Numbered from the stretch's first letter, positions 41,760 through 51,127 are shown. The stretch is DNA of 64,000 bases from Armatimonadota bacterium (GCA_023474015.1 JAMCYN010000167.1:1-64000); one strand, 5' to 3'. A program made the numbers and translations. The notes: a model not told the origin generated them from the letters alone.

Positions 41760-43052
41760 ATGACACATATTGCGGAGGCATTGGCCATAAACGGCGGGCC
41801 TAAGGCCAAGAACACCCCGAGCATTCCGATGTATCCGGGTGGCCTGGAGATAGGTGAGGAAGAGAAGAGGCAAGTCCTCGAGGTGATAGAACGCAAGTAT
41901 CTGTTCAGATACTACGGTCCCGAAGAGTATCCGTCCAAGGTGCGAGAGTTCGAGGAGAACTTCGCGGCTAGAATGGGGGCGAAACACTGCCTGGCAGTAA
42001 ACTCATGCACCTCCGCGCTCATCAGCGCATTGGTCGCGGTCGGCGTTGGTCCGGGTGACGAGGTGATAGTCAACGGCTATACGTTCTTCGCCTCGTGCGC
42101 CTCCATCGTCGCGGCGAAGGCAATTCCGGTGATATGCGAGATAGACGACACTCTGACGATGGACCCGGACGATCTCGAAAAGAAGATCACTCCCCACACG
42201 AAAGCAGTGATCTGCGTGCACATGCGCGGCGCTCCGTGCGATATGGACAAGATCACGGCGATCTGCAAGAAGCACGACATCAGACTAATCGAGGATGTAG
42301 CTCAGGCCTGTGGCGGAAGCTACAAGGGTAAGGCCCTGGGGACATTCGGCGATGTGGGCTGCTTCAGTTTCCAATATCACAAGATAATTACGGCGGGAGA
42401 GGGCGGGGCGTGCATCACGAATGATGACCGCCTCTACGACCGCCTGATGGGTTACCACGATACCGCAGCCTGCTGGAGGCCGGACAGGTTCGGCAACGAG
42501 CGATACGAAGGGGAGCTTTTCTGTGGAGTAAACTACCGCATGAGCGAACTGACGGGCGCGGTGATGCTTGCTCAACTCGGCAAGCTCGATACACTCGTGG
42601 ACCAAATGCGCGCGAACAAGAAGCGCATCAAGGACCAGTTAAAGGACCTCAAGGGCATAACGTTCCGCCGGTTGAATGACGAAGCGGGCGACACGGCGAT
42701 CTGCCTTATGTTTATGCTCGATGATAGAGATAAGGTCGGGTCGTTTGTGGATGCGCTGAAGGCCGAAGGTGTCGACGCCGCCGGAGTGTTCAACAAGGGT
42801 ATTCCCGACTGGCACATCTATTCCCACTGGAAACACATCCTCGAAAGGAAAACGGTCACACCGGACGGCTGCCCGTATGCCTGCCCTCACTACAAGGGAG
42901 ACGCTCCGAGCCGCTACAGCGAGGATATGTGCCCGAATACCAATGAGGTTCTCAGCCGCACGGTCCATCTGGACATTCCGTCGCAGCTTACCGCCCAGGA
43001 CTGCGATATGATCGCAAAAGGAATCAGAAAAGTCGCGGAAGCGCTTCTCTAA
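41760..43052 (+). CDS. DegT/DnrJ/EryC1-family aminotransferase
   Basis: This is a PLP-dependent aminotransferase of 430 residues. Landmarks are LAVNSCTSALISALVAVGVGPGDEVIVNGYTFFASCASIV, EDVAQACGGSYKGKALG and the PLP lysine in FSFQYHKIITAGEGG. The C-terminal part has CPYACPHYKGDAPSRYSEDMCPNT, not seen in sugar-nucleotide members. It may transaminate a keto-inositol or keto-sugar as in inosamine metabolism; this is inference from the Gfo/Idh and isomerase neighbours. GGAGGG precedes the ATG. Confidence 0.9.
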   Translation: MTHIAEALAINGGPKAKNTPSIPMYPGGLEIGEEEKRQVLEVIERKYLFRYYGPEEYPSKVREFEENFAARMGAKHCLAVNSCTSALISALVAVGVGPGDEVIVNGYTFFASCASIVAAKAIPVICEIDDTLTMDPDDLEKKITPHTKAVICVHMRGAPCDMDKITAICKKHDIRLIEDVAQACGGSYKGKALGTFGDVGCFSFQYHKIITAGEGGACITNDDRLYDRLMGYHDTAACWRPDRFGNERYEGELFCGVNYRMSELTGAVMLAQLGKLDTLVDQMRANKKRIKDQLKDLKGITFRRLNDEAGDTAICLMFMLDDRDKVGSFVDALKAEGVDAAGVFNKGIPDWHIYSHWKHILERKTVTPDGCPYACPHYKGDAPSRYSEDMCPNTNEVLSRTVHLDIPSQLTAQDCDMIAKGIRKVAEALL

Positions 43053-43067
43053 AGGAGTAAGACCGAA

Positions 43068-43889
43068 ATGAAGATAGATGTTTGCCTGGAGATGATCCGT
43101 ACGGACCTTCCATACGAGAAACGCATCGAGACAATTGCGAAAGCCGGGTTCAAGTGCGTCGAGTTCTGGTTCCACGACTCCACCTTCGACGGCAAGACGT
43201 GCACATCCGATCAGCCCAAGGATGCGTCGACGTTGCGGCAGGTCTGCAAGGAGTCCGGCGTCACGATAAACAATATGGTAGTCAACTCCCCCGACGGCGC
43301 GCTGGGCGGGGCCATCGTGGACGCCGCTGATCTGAGCAAGTATATCGAGAGGCTGCACGAGGTGATCGAGTTCTCCCATGACGCGGGAATCAGCAAGTCT
43401 ATCACGTGCACGGGCAATATGCCGGCAAACCTCTCGCGCTCCCAGATGCGGGCGAACCTGGAGAAGGCGCTTTCCGAGGCGGCGGTCGTGGCCGAGCGGG
43501 AGAACTATACGCTGTTCGTGGAGGTCCTGAATAGCCTTGTTGACCATCCCGGCTACTACCTGGATAACTGGCACGAGGGCGTGGAGATAGTGAAGGCCAT
43601 CAACAGTCCGAATATCAAGCTGCTCTATGATGTCTACCATATGCAGATAATGCACGGCAACGTCATCGCCACGATAGAAAAAGACATCGATGTGATCGGC
43701 CACTTTCATTCGGCCAATGTTCCGGGGCGCGGCGAGCTTATGGCCGGCGAACTCAACTACCGGGACGTGATCTCACGTATTGCTGCGACAGGCTACACGG
43801 GCTTATTCGGTCTGGAGTACATGCCGACCATGGCCGATCACTCGGAGTCCCTGTCCGCGACTAGAACGTTTTTGAGCGATTTCGACTGA
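43068..43889 (+). CDS. Hydroxypyruvate isomerase-like TIM-barrel protein
   Basis: This is a 273-residue AP-endonuclease-2 (TIM barrel) family protein. The Hyi-like features are TLFVEVLNSLVDHPGYYLDN (metal Glu), LLYDVYHMQIMHGNVIATIEK (His and metal ligands) and FGLEYMP at the end. Such enzymes isomerise small hydroxy-keto compounds or sugar intermediates. It follows the aminotransferase after 15 bases with a GGAG site and precedes the Gfo/Idh gene by 12 bases. The substrate is unknown. Confidence 0.87.
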   Translation: MKIDVCLEMIRTDLPYEKRIETIAKAGFKCVEFWFHDSTFDGKTCTSDQPKDASTLRQVCKESGVTINNMVVNSPDGALGGAIVDAADLSKYIERLHEVIEFSHDAGISKSITCTGNMPANLSRSQMRANLEKALSEAAVVAERENYTLFVEVLNSLVDHPGYYLDNWHEGVEIVKAINSPNIKLLYDVYHMQIMHGNVIATIEKDIDVIGHFHSANVPGRGELMAGELNYRDVISRIAATGYTGLFGLEYMPTMADHSESLSATRTFLSDFD

Positions 43890-43901
43890 GGAGGCGAACC
43901 A

Positions 43902-45062
43902 ATGGGCGTTTATAAAGTGGCCGTGATCGGCACCGGATATATAGGCGTGGTCCACATAGAGCAACTGCTCCGGCTGCCGAATGTGGAGGTCGTGGGGGTA
44001 GTGGACAAGAACCGAAAGCTGGCGTCGGAGATCGCCTCGCGGTTCAGAATCCCGAAGGTCTACGAGGACGCATCGAGCGTGCTCGCCGACCCTGAGATCG
44101 ATGTCGTCCACAACTGCACCCCCAACAACCTGCACTTCGAGATCAACAAGGCGGCGATGGAGGCGGGCAAGGAAGTATTTTCGGAGAAGCCGCTCGCGCT
44201 GTCTTCCAGGGAATCAGGGGAGTTGGTGAAACTGGCGAACAAGCACAATGCCGTCACGGCGGTGAACTTCTGCTATCGTTACTACCCAGTAATCCAGGAA
44301 GCCGCCGCGAGAATTGCTCGGGGTGATATTGGAGACGTCTACAGCATAATGGGCTGCTTCATTCAGGACTGGCTTCTTTATGAAACGGATTACTCATGGA
44401 GGCTCGACCCCGAGATGGCAGGAGTCTCCAACATAGTGGGAGACCTCGGCAGCCACTGGTGCGACCTCGCGCAGTTTGTCTCGGGGCTGAAGATTACCCA
44501 GGTAATGGCCGAACTGCGGACAATCCTGCCCAGGCGGAAGCGCCCGAAGAGCGGGGAGACTCTGACATTCTCGCTCGCCTCCGACATCGAGTACGAAGAC
44601 GTGGACATAGCCCTGGATGAGTATGGCGCAATGCTGCTTCGGTTCTCAAACGGCGCCACCGGCACGTTCACCACTTCGCAGTTGGCCGCTGGCCGTAAGA
44701 GCGAGATAGACCTCCAGATTTATGGCTCGGATGCCTCTATCGCCTGGAACCAGGAACGCTCGGCTGAGCTTCACATTGGGCATCGAAACGAGCCGAACCA
44801 GGTGCTATTTGAGTCGCCCCTGCTTCAGGCCGAGAGCACGCGCCGCTTCGCAAGGCTCCCGTCCGGCCACCCGATGGGGTATATGGACGCGGTCTACAAT
44901 TTGTTCGATGAGTTCTATCGAGCAATCGATCTCAAGAGGCAAGGCGGCAAACCCGACTATCGCATTCCCGACTTCGCCGCGGGCCACACCGAGATGCTCG
45001 TGCTGGAGGCGGCGATACGCTCACGCGACACAGGCACTTGGGCCGAGGTTGGCACCGAATAG
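43902..45062 (+). CDS. Gfo/Idh/MocA-family oxidoreductase
   Basis: This is an NAD(P)-dependent dehydrogenase of 386 residues. The Rossmann motif is VAVIGTGYIGVVHIEQLL, followed by PEIDVVHNCTPNNLHFEINKAAMEAGKEVFSEKPLAL with the catalytic EKP. The C-terminal alpha/beta domain includes SNIVGDLGSHWCDLAQFVSG. Family members oxidise inositols, sugars or sugar nucleotides. In this operon it could make the keto substrate of the aminotransferase. GAGGAGGCG lies before the ATG. Confidence 0.92.
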   Translation: MGVYKVAVIGTGYIGVVHIEQLLRLPNVEVVGVVDKNRKLASEIASRFRIPKVYEDASSVLADPEIDVVHNCTPNNLHFEINKAAMEAGKEVFSEKPLALSSRESGELVKLANKHNAVTAVNFCYRYYPVIQEAAARIARGDIGDVYSIMGCFIQDWLLYETDYSWRLDPEMAGVSNIVGDLGSHWCDLAQFVSGLKITQVMAELRTILPRRKRPKSGETLTFSLASDIEYEDVDIALDEYGAMLLRFSNGATGTFTTSQLAAGRKSEIDLQIYGSDASIAWNQERSAELHIGHRNEPNQVLFESPLLQAESTRRFARLPSGHPMGYMDAVYNLFDEFYRAIDLKRQGGKPDYRIPDFAAGHTEMLVLEAAIRSRDTGTWAEVGTE

Positions 45063-45084
45063 GCTGTTTGGCAAAGGATGAAGC

Positions 45085-46527
45085 ATGAAACTCAACACTC
45101 TGCAAGTTCTCTCTGACGGGGAGATAAAGCAAATACACGAAGCGACAGTCCACATTCTTGAGACCTGTGGGGTCAAGGTCCATAGTCAGAAGATGCTTTC
45201 GTTCCTTGAGGAAAAAGGCTTATCGGTGGACCGCGATTCCCAGGTCGTGCGTTTCAGTCGCAGCCAGATCGAGGACGCGCTGAGTCACGTTCCCTCCACG
45301 TTTGATGTGTTCAACCGTGACGGGGAGTTCGCGTTTACCCTGGGTGACGGCGTCCCGAAGGTCGCGGCGGGGCACAACGCCGTTTTTTGGCTCGATTCCG
45401 ACACCGGCGAAACCCGCTCGTCGACGGTCGCCGATGTCGAGCTGTTCGCCCGGATATGCGAACACTTGCCCAATATCGACATGATCGGTATCCCAGTGAT
45501 GCCTCAGGATGTGCCCGAGCCGAGCTCCTCGCTGCTCTACGGCGTGAAGGCATGCGTCGAGAACAGCCGCAAGCCGATATACTTTTCGACGGACAAGGCG
45601 GATATCAATCGCGGCTGCATCGAACTTCTCCGCGCGGCGTTCGCCGGGGACTTGGGTTCCCAGGTCTACGGCATCAGCCAACTTTCACCGACCAGCCCGC
45701 TCTATTGGGAGGGCAGCGTGATCGACGCCATTATGGATACTGTCGAAACAGGGGTTCCGCTCGCGATCCTGCCTGAACCCAACGCCGGTGTCTCCGCGCC
45801 GTATACGCTGGCGGGATTGCTCACGATGAACAACGCGGAGTGCATATCGGGCCTTGTGATGATTCAGATGCTCAAGCCGGGCGCGAAGGTGATGTACGCA
45901 AATTCATGGACAACGACCGATATGCGCACCGGCGCGGCGCTGGTCGGCTCCACCGAAACCACCATCTGCCGCATAGCCGCGGCACAACTCGCTCGCTTCT
46001 ACAAGACCCCATCCCACACGACGGCGCCGAACTCCGACAACCATGCGCACGACGAGCAGAATGCGTGGGAAAAGACCCTCAGCCAGTTCTGCTCCATTGC
46101 CTCCGGGCACGATCTTATCGTCAACTGCGGCATGTTCGCGACGGGAATGACTTGCAGCCACGAACAGCTTATTATGGACGAGGAAATCTCGGCGATGTCC
46201 AGGCGGATCGCGATGGGCTTAGCGGTTACCGACGATACAATAGCCCGGGACTTGATCGAGGAGATAGGCCCTCAGGGTGAATCATATCTTACGACCGAGC
46301 ATACTATGCGCTGGCTCCGGTCGGACGAGTATCTAATTCCAAGCCTGGCCGTTCGCGGTCCGCGGGCTTCATGGGAGGCCGCGGGGGCAAAGGATACATA
46401 CCAGCTCGCTCGTGATGGACTGGCCGAGTATACCCGGCGGGCAGTACCTGCCTTCGACTCTGAAAGAAAGGCGAAACTGGACGAGATAGTCCGGGGTTTC
46501 CGAGCAGAATACGGATGCCGGGTGTGA
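45085..46527 (+). CDS. MttB-family methyltransferase without pyrrolysine
   Basis: This is a 480-residue protein of the trimethylamine methyltransferase (MttB, PF06253) superfamily. It contains GPQGESYLTTEHTMRWLRS-type C-terminal segments and the central NAHDEQNAWEKTLSQFCSIASG... GMFATGMTCSHEQLIMDEEI. The frame is open throughout without an internal TAG, so it belongs to the non-pyrrolysine branch, whose known members demethylate quaternary amines such as glycine betaine or proline betaine. No corrinoid protein or its activase is in the window, so the methyl acceptor is not apparent. It is 22 bases after the Gfo/Idh gene. Confidence 0.85.
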   Translation: MKLNTLQVLSDGEIKQIHEATVHILETCGVKVHSQKMLSFLEEKGLSVDRDSQVVRFSRSQIEDALSHVPSTFDVFNRDGEFAFTLGDGVPKVAAGHNAVFWLDSDTGETRSSTVADVELFARICEHLPNIDMIGIPVMPQDVPEPSSSLLYGVKACVENSRKPIYFSTDKADINRGCIELLRAAFAGDLGSQVYGISQLSPTSPLYWEGSVIDAIMDTVETGVPLAILPEPNAGVSAPYTLAGLLTMNNAECISGLVMIQMLKPGAKVMYANSWTTTDMRTGAALVGSTETTICRIAAAQLARFYKTPSHTTAPNSDNHAHDEQNAWEKTLSQFCSIASGHDLIVNCGMFATGMTCSHEQLIMDEEISAMSRRIAMGLAVTDDTIARDLIEEIGPQGESYLTTEHTMRWLRSDEYLIPSLAVRGPRASWEAAGAKDTYQLARDGLAEYTRRAVPAFDSERKAKLDEIVRGFRAEYGCRV

Positions 46528-46658
46528 TATCTGCTCCAAAGATCGAAGAGTTCGTATCAACGCGTTGCGAATTCATTGTAGACCTCGTTGTAGTAGATGG
46601 CGTTGCCGAACACGGACAGAGCTTACTTCCATGAATAACTGTGCGAGGTAATAGAGAA

Positions 46659-47903
46659 ATGAAATCAGTTGTAGTGTGCATGGTTCTTGTCGCGCTGGTG
46701 GCCTCATGTGCCGGGGCGAGCGGTTTCTTCCCTATGGGGGTCTGGTATGAAGGCGGAGTTGGAGCTTTCCGCCATAATTTGATACCGGAAGATCCGTCAC
46801 TTGCCGCGAAAGAGTATCAGCGTGACTTCTCGGATATGGTCGCCCATGGCGTCAACGCGGTGGTCGTCCCTAACACGCAGCCTGACCATCACCAGCCACT
46901 CCTTGACGCAGCCGCCGCGAATGGCCTTAAGCTGATAGTCGAGTTGGACCGTGTGGGCGGAGAATTGGGCCAGATGGTTCGCGGAAGCCTTCCACTTTCG
47001 GATGATACCCTACAAAAGACCCTCGACACAAAGCTCAAGCCTGTCATAAACCATCCGGCGCTGTGGGGCATTCAGTTGATCGACGAACCGCAACCTGATA
47101 GCTTTGAGAGATACGCCAGGATAGCCACAGTGTTAGAAAGTTATGCGCCACGTCTGCTGCCGTTCTCGTGTCTGATCAGCAGTGGCCCCGTGGAATCATT
47201 CGTGAAAACCGTACGGCCTCGCGTCGTTGCGTTCGACCACTATCCAATAGGCGTTGGCAACGCAATCGGAGACAAAGGTCCAATGCAGGCGTTTGACAGA
47301 GCCGCCAATGCCGCCTGCAAATCCGCGGCTAAATATAGCGTCCCGGTTTGGGCCGTGCTGCAGACACACACATTCCCCAACGTACATCGTCACCCGATAC
47401 CAGCGGAGATAAGGTGCATGACTTACCTGTCGCTGGCTAACGGCTGCAAGGGCGTCTGGTGGTTCCTGTATCAAACAGAAGTTATTGATGACCCAGCGTA
47501 CAAAGGGTTTATGTATGGCTTGGTGGACCAGAACTTCAAAGGCGACGCGCGATGGGCTGAAATCGCGAAGCTCACGAACGAGATTCGCAAGCTTTCACCG
47601 ACGCTGTTAAAGCTCAACATTGCAGGCAATGTAATGGTAGAGTCGGATGGGGTGGCTCACGTTCTAAAAGACAAGAGAGGACGACTCTATGTCTTCGCGG
47701 TCAATACCGACACCCGCCTCCCGAGCCGAGTGACGGTCAGGCTGGATGCGAGCGCAGTCAGAAGCCGCAATCCTATGATCGTCAAGCACTCGGTTGATGG
47801 ATTCGGATTTGGTTCGATAATGCCCAATCTGTTCGGCAATCAAGTGGTCTGGTCAGACTCTCTCGCGGCAGGCGACGGGGCGCTTTACGAGATAACTGAG
47901 TAA
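46659..47903 (+). CDS. Exported glycoside hydrolase-like TIM-barrel protein
   Basis: This is a 414-residue exported protein. The signal peptide (MKSVVVCMVLVALVASCAGA) has a lipobox-like VASC, so it may be a lipoprotein. The rest reads as a cellulase-like (GH-A type) barrel: FFPMGVWYEGG at the start, HGVNAVVVPNTQPDH, WGIQLIDEPQPDSFERY with a candidate catalytic acid/base Glu, VVAFDHYPIG, and GVWWFLYQTEVIDDP. It ends in a small beta domain. It could process a glycoside before uptake. There is no visible ribosome site, and a 131-base spacer separates it from the MttB-like gene. Confidence 0.68.
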   Translation: MKSVVVCMVLVALVASCAGASGFFPMGVWYEGGVGAFRHNLIPEDPSLAAKEYQRDFSDMVAHGVNAVVVPNTQPDHHQPLLDAAAANGLKLIVELDRVGGELGQMVRGSLPLSDDTLQKTLDTKLKPVINHPALWGIQLIDEPQPDSFERYARIATVLESYAPRLLPFSCLISSGPVESFVKTVRPRVVAFDHYPIGVGNAIGDKGPMQAFDRAANAACKSAAKYSVPVWAVLQTHTFPNVHRHPIPAEIRCMTYLSLANGCKGVWWFLYQTEVIDDPAYKGFMYGLVDQNFKGDARWAEIAKLTNEIRKLSPTLLKLNIAGNVMVESDGVAHVLKDKRGRLYVFAVNTDTRLPSRVTVRLDASAVRSRNPMIVKHSVDGFGFGSIMPNLFGNQVVWSDSLAAGDGALYEITE

Positions 47904-47954
47904 GTAAACAGGCGGCAGGCAACGGTTTGCGGCAAGGTGGCCGCGGTGACCGGG

Positions 47955-48734
47955 TCAGAAATCTCGATTGAACCCGCAGATCCAGCCACCGTCAACCACA
48001 AGGTTCAGTCCGTTTACATAAGAGGCCTTGTCGGATGCCAGGAACACCACAGCATCCGCGATCTCACTCGTCTCGCCGGGTCGCCTCTGAGGTATGAATG
48101 AAGCGAAATGCTCCGCGACTTCCTTGTCGGCATAGAACAGTTTGCGCGTCACTTCGGTCAGGGTGGAACCGGGGGAAACGGTATTCACGCGAAGCCCCAA
48201 TGGACCCAACTCGCAGGCCATGGCCTCGGTCATCTTGATAATTGCTGCTTTGGCGGCCACGAACGGTATCTGTTTACGCAAGGCTACCACTCCGGCGACC
48301 GATGAAATGTTTATGATCGCACCTGACCCCTGCTTCACCATTTGCGCGGCGGCGGCCTTGCAGCAGTAGAAGGTGCCGTTGAGATTAACGTCGATCATTC
48401 TGTGCCAAACATCGAGCGGGAACTGGTCCGTCGTGACCCTGTCTTCCTGCCGGCTCGTATTGATGCCCGCGTTATTGACCATAATATCCAGCTTGCCGAA
48501 TTTTTCGACCGTCCCGTCAATAAGCGCGTTCACCTGGTCGACGTCCGCTATGTTGCACATGGCAAATGAGGTCATGTCGCCAAGCTCGGCCACGGTGGCT
48601 TCGCCTTCTTCACGCTTGACGTCCGCGACCACGACCCTGGCGCCCTCCTCGACCAACGCTTCAGCGATCGACTTGCCGATGCCCTGCGCGGCTCCTGTTA
48701 CTACTGCAATTCTGCCTTGTAGATTCGATGACAT
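47955..48734 (-). CDS. SDR-family oxidoreductase
   Basis: This is a classical short-chain dehydrogenase of 259 residues: cofactor loop VVTGAAQGIGKSIAEALV, NNAGIN, and the catalytic Ser in INISSVAGVVA. In this sequence the residues after it are LRKQIPFVAAKAAIIKM, where the YxxxK Tyr is replaced by Phe (FVAAK). That substitution in the catalytic Tyr is unusual and may alter or abolish normal SDR chemistry. It ends the minus-strand operon, after the lipoyl protein. It is convergent with the exported protein gene; only about 50 bases separate the two stops. Confidence 0.87.
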   Translation of the reverse strand: MSSNLQGRIAVVTGAAQGIGKSIAEALVEEGARVVVADVKREEGEATVAELGDMTSFAMCNIADVDQVNALIDGTVEKFGKLDIMVNNAGINTSRQEDRVTTDQFPLDVWHRMIDVNLNGTFYCCKAAAAQMVKQGSGAIINISSVAGVVALRKQIPFVAAKAAIIKMTEAMACELGPLGLRVNTVSPGSTLTEVTRKLFYADKEVAEHFASFIPQRRPGETSEIADAVVFLASDKASYVNGLNLVVDGGWICGFNRDF

Positions 48735-48745
48735 AGCTCCTCCGC

Positions 48746-49030
48746 TTACTCATAATCCGCCAGTATGGCATCAACGTCAATTGTTTCGTCCGGTTCACCG
48801 ATTATCGCAATCGGAGTCAAGCACTCGATGTCGCCATCGTCCGGTGTTGACAATATTTTCTTAAGAACTCCTGAAAAGTCGGATTCAATCTCGAGATTGG
48901 CCTTGTCGGACATTATTGTGAGGAGAGGCTCGCCCTTTTGAACAGAGTCCCCTTCGCTCTTGAGCCATTCCACGATTGATCCTTCTTCCATCGTCTGCCC
49001 GGCTCTGGGCATAACTACCACATGTGCCAT
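48746..49030 (-). CDS. Free-standing lipoyl-domain protein
   Basis: This is a 94-residue protein consisting of a single lipoyl/biotinyl domain: MPRAGQTMEEGSIVEWLKSEGDSVQKGEPLLTIMSDKANLEIES, with the lipoylated Lys in SDKAN. E2 proteins of 2-oxoacid dehydrogenases have this domain followed by a peripheral-subunit binding and acyltransferase domain, but those are missing here and the gene is not obviously truncated. It is directly downstream of the E1 alpha gene and would accept the acyl group from E1. The acyltransferase and E3 must be elsewhere, or the complex works differently. Confidence 0.88.
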   Translation of the reverse strand: MAHVVVMPRAGQTMEEGSIVEWLKSEGDSVQKGEPLLTIMSDKANLEIESDFSGVLKKILSTPDDGDIECLTPIAIIGEPDETIDVDAILADYE

Positions 49031-49055
49031 ACGTTGTTCTCCTACGTTATTCTTG

Positions 49056-50015
49056 TCAAGCGGCGGAGCCGCTCAGTACTAGAGCTTCTTGGGGTTCGGG
49101 GAATGGGCTGTCGTCGACAAATGCCGCTGCTTCCTCGATCTCCTTCTCGAACCGCGCGGAGATAGCTTCGAATGTCGCCTCATCAATCACACATTCGGAG
49201 AGAAGAACATTCTTCCAATGCTCTATAGGATCATTCTTTCGGGCTTCCTCAACTTCCTCCTTGGTCCTGTAAAGCGCGTCGTCACCCTCGAAGTGGCCTC
49301 TGATACGATAGGTCTTGCACTCGATAAGGGTGGGGCCGCCGCCCGAACGCGCTCGGCTCACAGCCTCAGCCGCCGCCGCGTATACATCCTCAACGCGGTT
49401 TCCATCGATTGTGACGCCAGGTATGCCATAACCAATCGCCCTGGCGCTGATATCCGGAATCGGCGTCGACCTCCGCACGCTCACCGAAGTCGCATATTGA
49501 TTGTTCTCGCATATGTAGAGCACCGGCAGCTTCCAAAGTGATGCCATATTCAGGCTTTCGTGGAAGCTGCCATTGTTGGAGGCTCCATCACCGAAGAAGC
49601 TGACCGCGACCTGGCCGCTGTTTCTGAGCTTCATCGACAGGCCGATTCCCGTCGCGATGGGAATTCCGCCGCCGACGATTCCGATTGTGCCCATAATGCC
49701 GATTCTCGGGTCGAACATGTGCATCGTGCCGCCCTTGCCGCCGCAGCATCCTGTCGTTTTTCCGCATACCTCCGCCATCATTCGCTTGGTATCCATGCCT
49801 TTTGCAATGCAGTGACCGTGGCCGCGATGCGTGCTGGTTATACAATCGTCGACCCGAAGGTTCGCGCACACACCGGTCGCGATGGCTTCCTGGCCTTCAT
49901 AAAGGTGCGCTCCACTGGGCATCTTGCCGCGTTTGAACATCACGGCAATCTGCAACTCCGCCTTGCGGATTCGAATCATGGTCTCGAGTAGACCGATCTT
50001 TGTTTGCTTATCCAT
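49056..50015 (-). CDS. Thiamine-dependent dehydrogenase E1 alpha subunit
   Basis: This is the alpha subunit of a pyruvate/acetoin/2-oxoacid dehydrogenase E1, 319 residues. Landmarks are SGAHLYEGQEAIATGV, TSTHRGHGHCIAKG and the ThDP-binding motif FFGDGASNNGSFHESLNMASLW, then ENNQYATS. The HRGHGH and FEGDDALYR segments fit acetoin-dehydrogenase-like (AcoA) and pyruvate-type E1. ATG 50015 with GGGAG seven bases upstream is chosen over an ATG eight codons before. The stop of E1 beta lies two bases upstream, so the order E1 beta then E1 alpha is the reverse of most operons. Confidence 0.92.
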   Translation of the reverse strand: MDKQTKIGLLETMIRIRKAELQIAVMFKRGKMPSGAHLYEGQEAIATGVCANLRVDDCITSTHRGHGHCIAKGMDTKRMMAEVCGKTTGCCGGKGGTMHMFDPRIGIMGTIGIVGGGIPIATGIGLSMKLRNSGQVAVSFFGDGASNNGSFHESLNMASLWKLPVLYICENNQYATSVSVRRSTPIPDISARAIGYGIPGVTIDGNRVEDVYAAAAEAVSRARSGGGPTLIECKTYRIRGHFEGDDALYRTKEEVEEARKNDPIEHWKNVLLSECVIDEATFEAISARFEKEIEEAAAFVDDSPFPEPQEALVLSGSAA

Positions 50016-50017
50016 CA

Positions 50018-51019
50018 CTAAACTCCCACTTTCAAGCACGAGCCGACCATGGCCCGAATCTCGTTGGCTATCTTCTCGGGGTTGGGGAAAACGAAATCCT
50101 CCAGCGGCGGGCTGAACGGGATCGTGGTATGCAGAGGATTCAACTGCCTCGGCGGTTGTTTGAGCGCGTCCATCTCGCGCTCCACGACCATCGAGATAAT
50201 CTCCGATCCGTATCCGCAGAATCGGAATCCTTCATCGACAACCAGAAGCCGTCCCGTCTTGCGCACCGACTCTAGGATCGTTTCGGCATCGTAGGGCATC
50301 AACGTGCGAGGGTCAATTACCTCGACAGAAATCCCATCGCCCGCGACCATCTCCGCCGCCTTCAGCGATTCGGTGACCTCATAACCCGTCGCCACAATCG
50401 TAAGATCAGTGCCCTCGCGCTTTACCTCGGCGACTCCAAGCGGGATGGCGTAAGGTTCTTCCGGCACCTCGCTCTTGACGTTCAACAACATCTTGTGCTC
50501 AAGGTAGATCACCGGGCCATCATCTCTGATCGCCGAGATGATAAGACCCTTCGCGTCATACGGCGTGCTCGGAACGACCACCTTCAGCCCCGGTATGTTA
50601 ATGTAGGCCGCATACCACGAGCCCGAGTGCTGCGCGGCGTTTGACTTAAGTCGTCCGGTGGTTGCCCGAAAGACCGCAGGCACCTTGACTTGTCCGTTGG
50701 ACATATAATTGAGCTTGGCGGCCTGGTTCACGATCTGGTCGAAAGCCAGCGTGGAGAAGTCTATCCACATAAGGTCCGCTATGGGCCTCATCCCCATGAT
50801 GGCCGAACCAACGGCGGCCCCGGCGATTGCCAGCTCCGAAATGGGAGTGTCCCGGCAACGGTCCTCGCCGAACTGTGCACAGAAGCCATCCGTTTGCTTG
50901 AAACAGCTTCCATGCGGGCCGACGCCTTCGCCCATCACGAAGACTCGATCATCTATTTCCATCTCCTGGCGCATGCCTTCACGCAGCGCCTCCACGAACC
51001 TTATTCTTCTCGCAGCCAT
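50018..51019 (-). CDS. Thiamine-dependent dehydrogenase E1 beta subunit
   Basis: This is the beta subunit of the same E1, 333 residues. Family segments are ALREGMRQEMEIDDRVFVMGEGVGPHGSCF, SELAIAGAAVGSAIMGMRPIADLMWIDF, NYMSNGQVKVPAVFRATTG, and ESVRKTGRLLVVDEGFRFCGYGSEI. GGGAGAAT precedes the ATG. It forms a heterotetramer with E1 alpha encoded right after it and presumably passes acyl groups to the free lipoyl protein. An FAH-family gene lies upstream. Confidence 0.92.
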   Translation of the reverse strand: MAARRIRFVEALREGMRQEMEIDDRVFVMGEGVGPHGSCFKQTDGFCAQFGEDRCRDTPISELAIAGAAVGSAIMGMRPIADLMWIDFSTLAFDQIVNQAAKLNYMSNGQVKVPAVFRATTGRLKSNAAQHSGSWYAAYINIPGLKVVVPSTPYDAKGLIISAIRDDGPVIYLEHKMLLNVKSEVPEEPYAIPLGVAEVKREGTDLTIVATGYEVTESLKAAEMVAGDGISVEVIDPRTLMPYDAETILESVRKTGRLLVVDEGFRFCGYGSEIISMVVEREMDALKQPPRQLNPLHTTIPFSPPLEDFVFPNPEKIANEIRAMVGSCLKVGV

Positions 51020-51127
51020 GTTAATTCTCCCTTGCAGAGTAGTCTTCGTTTATTATTGCGAGCCGGGATTTAGTACGATCCGGCATGCTGAGCTCCATCG
51101 AAGTGTGCGAGCCTCCTGTTGCCTTAG

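Noticed and set aside
45085..46527. Pyrrolysine in the MttB-like protein
   Set aside because: There is no in-frame TAG inside the coding sequence.
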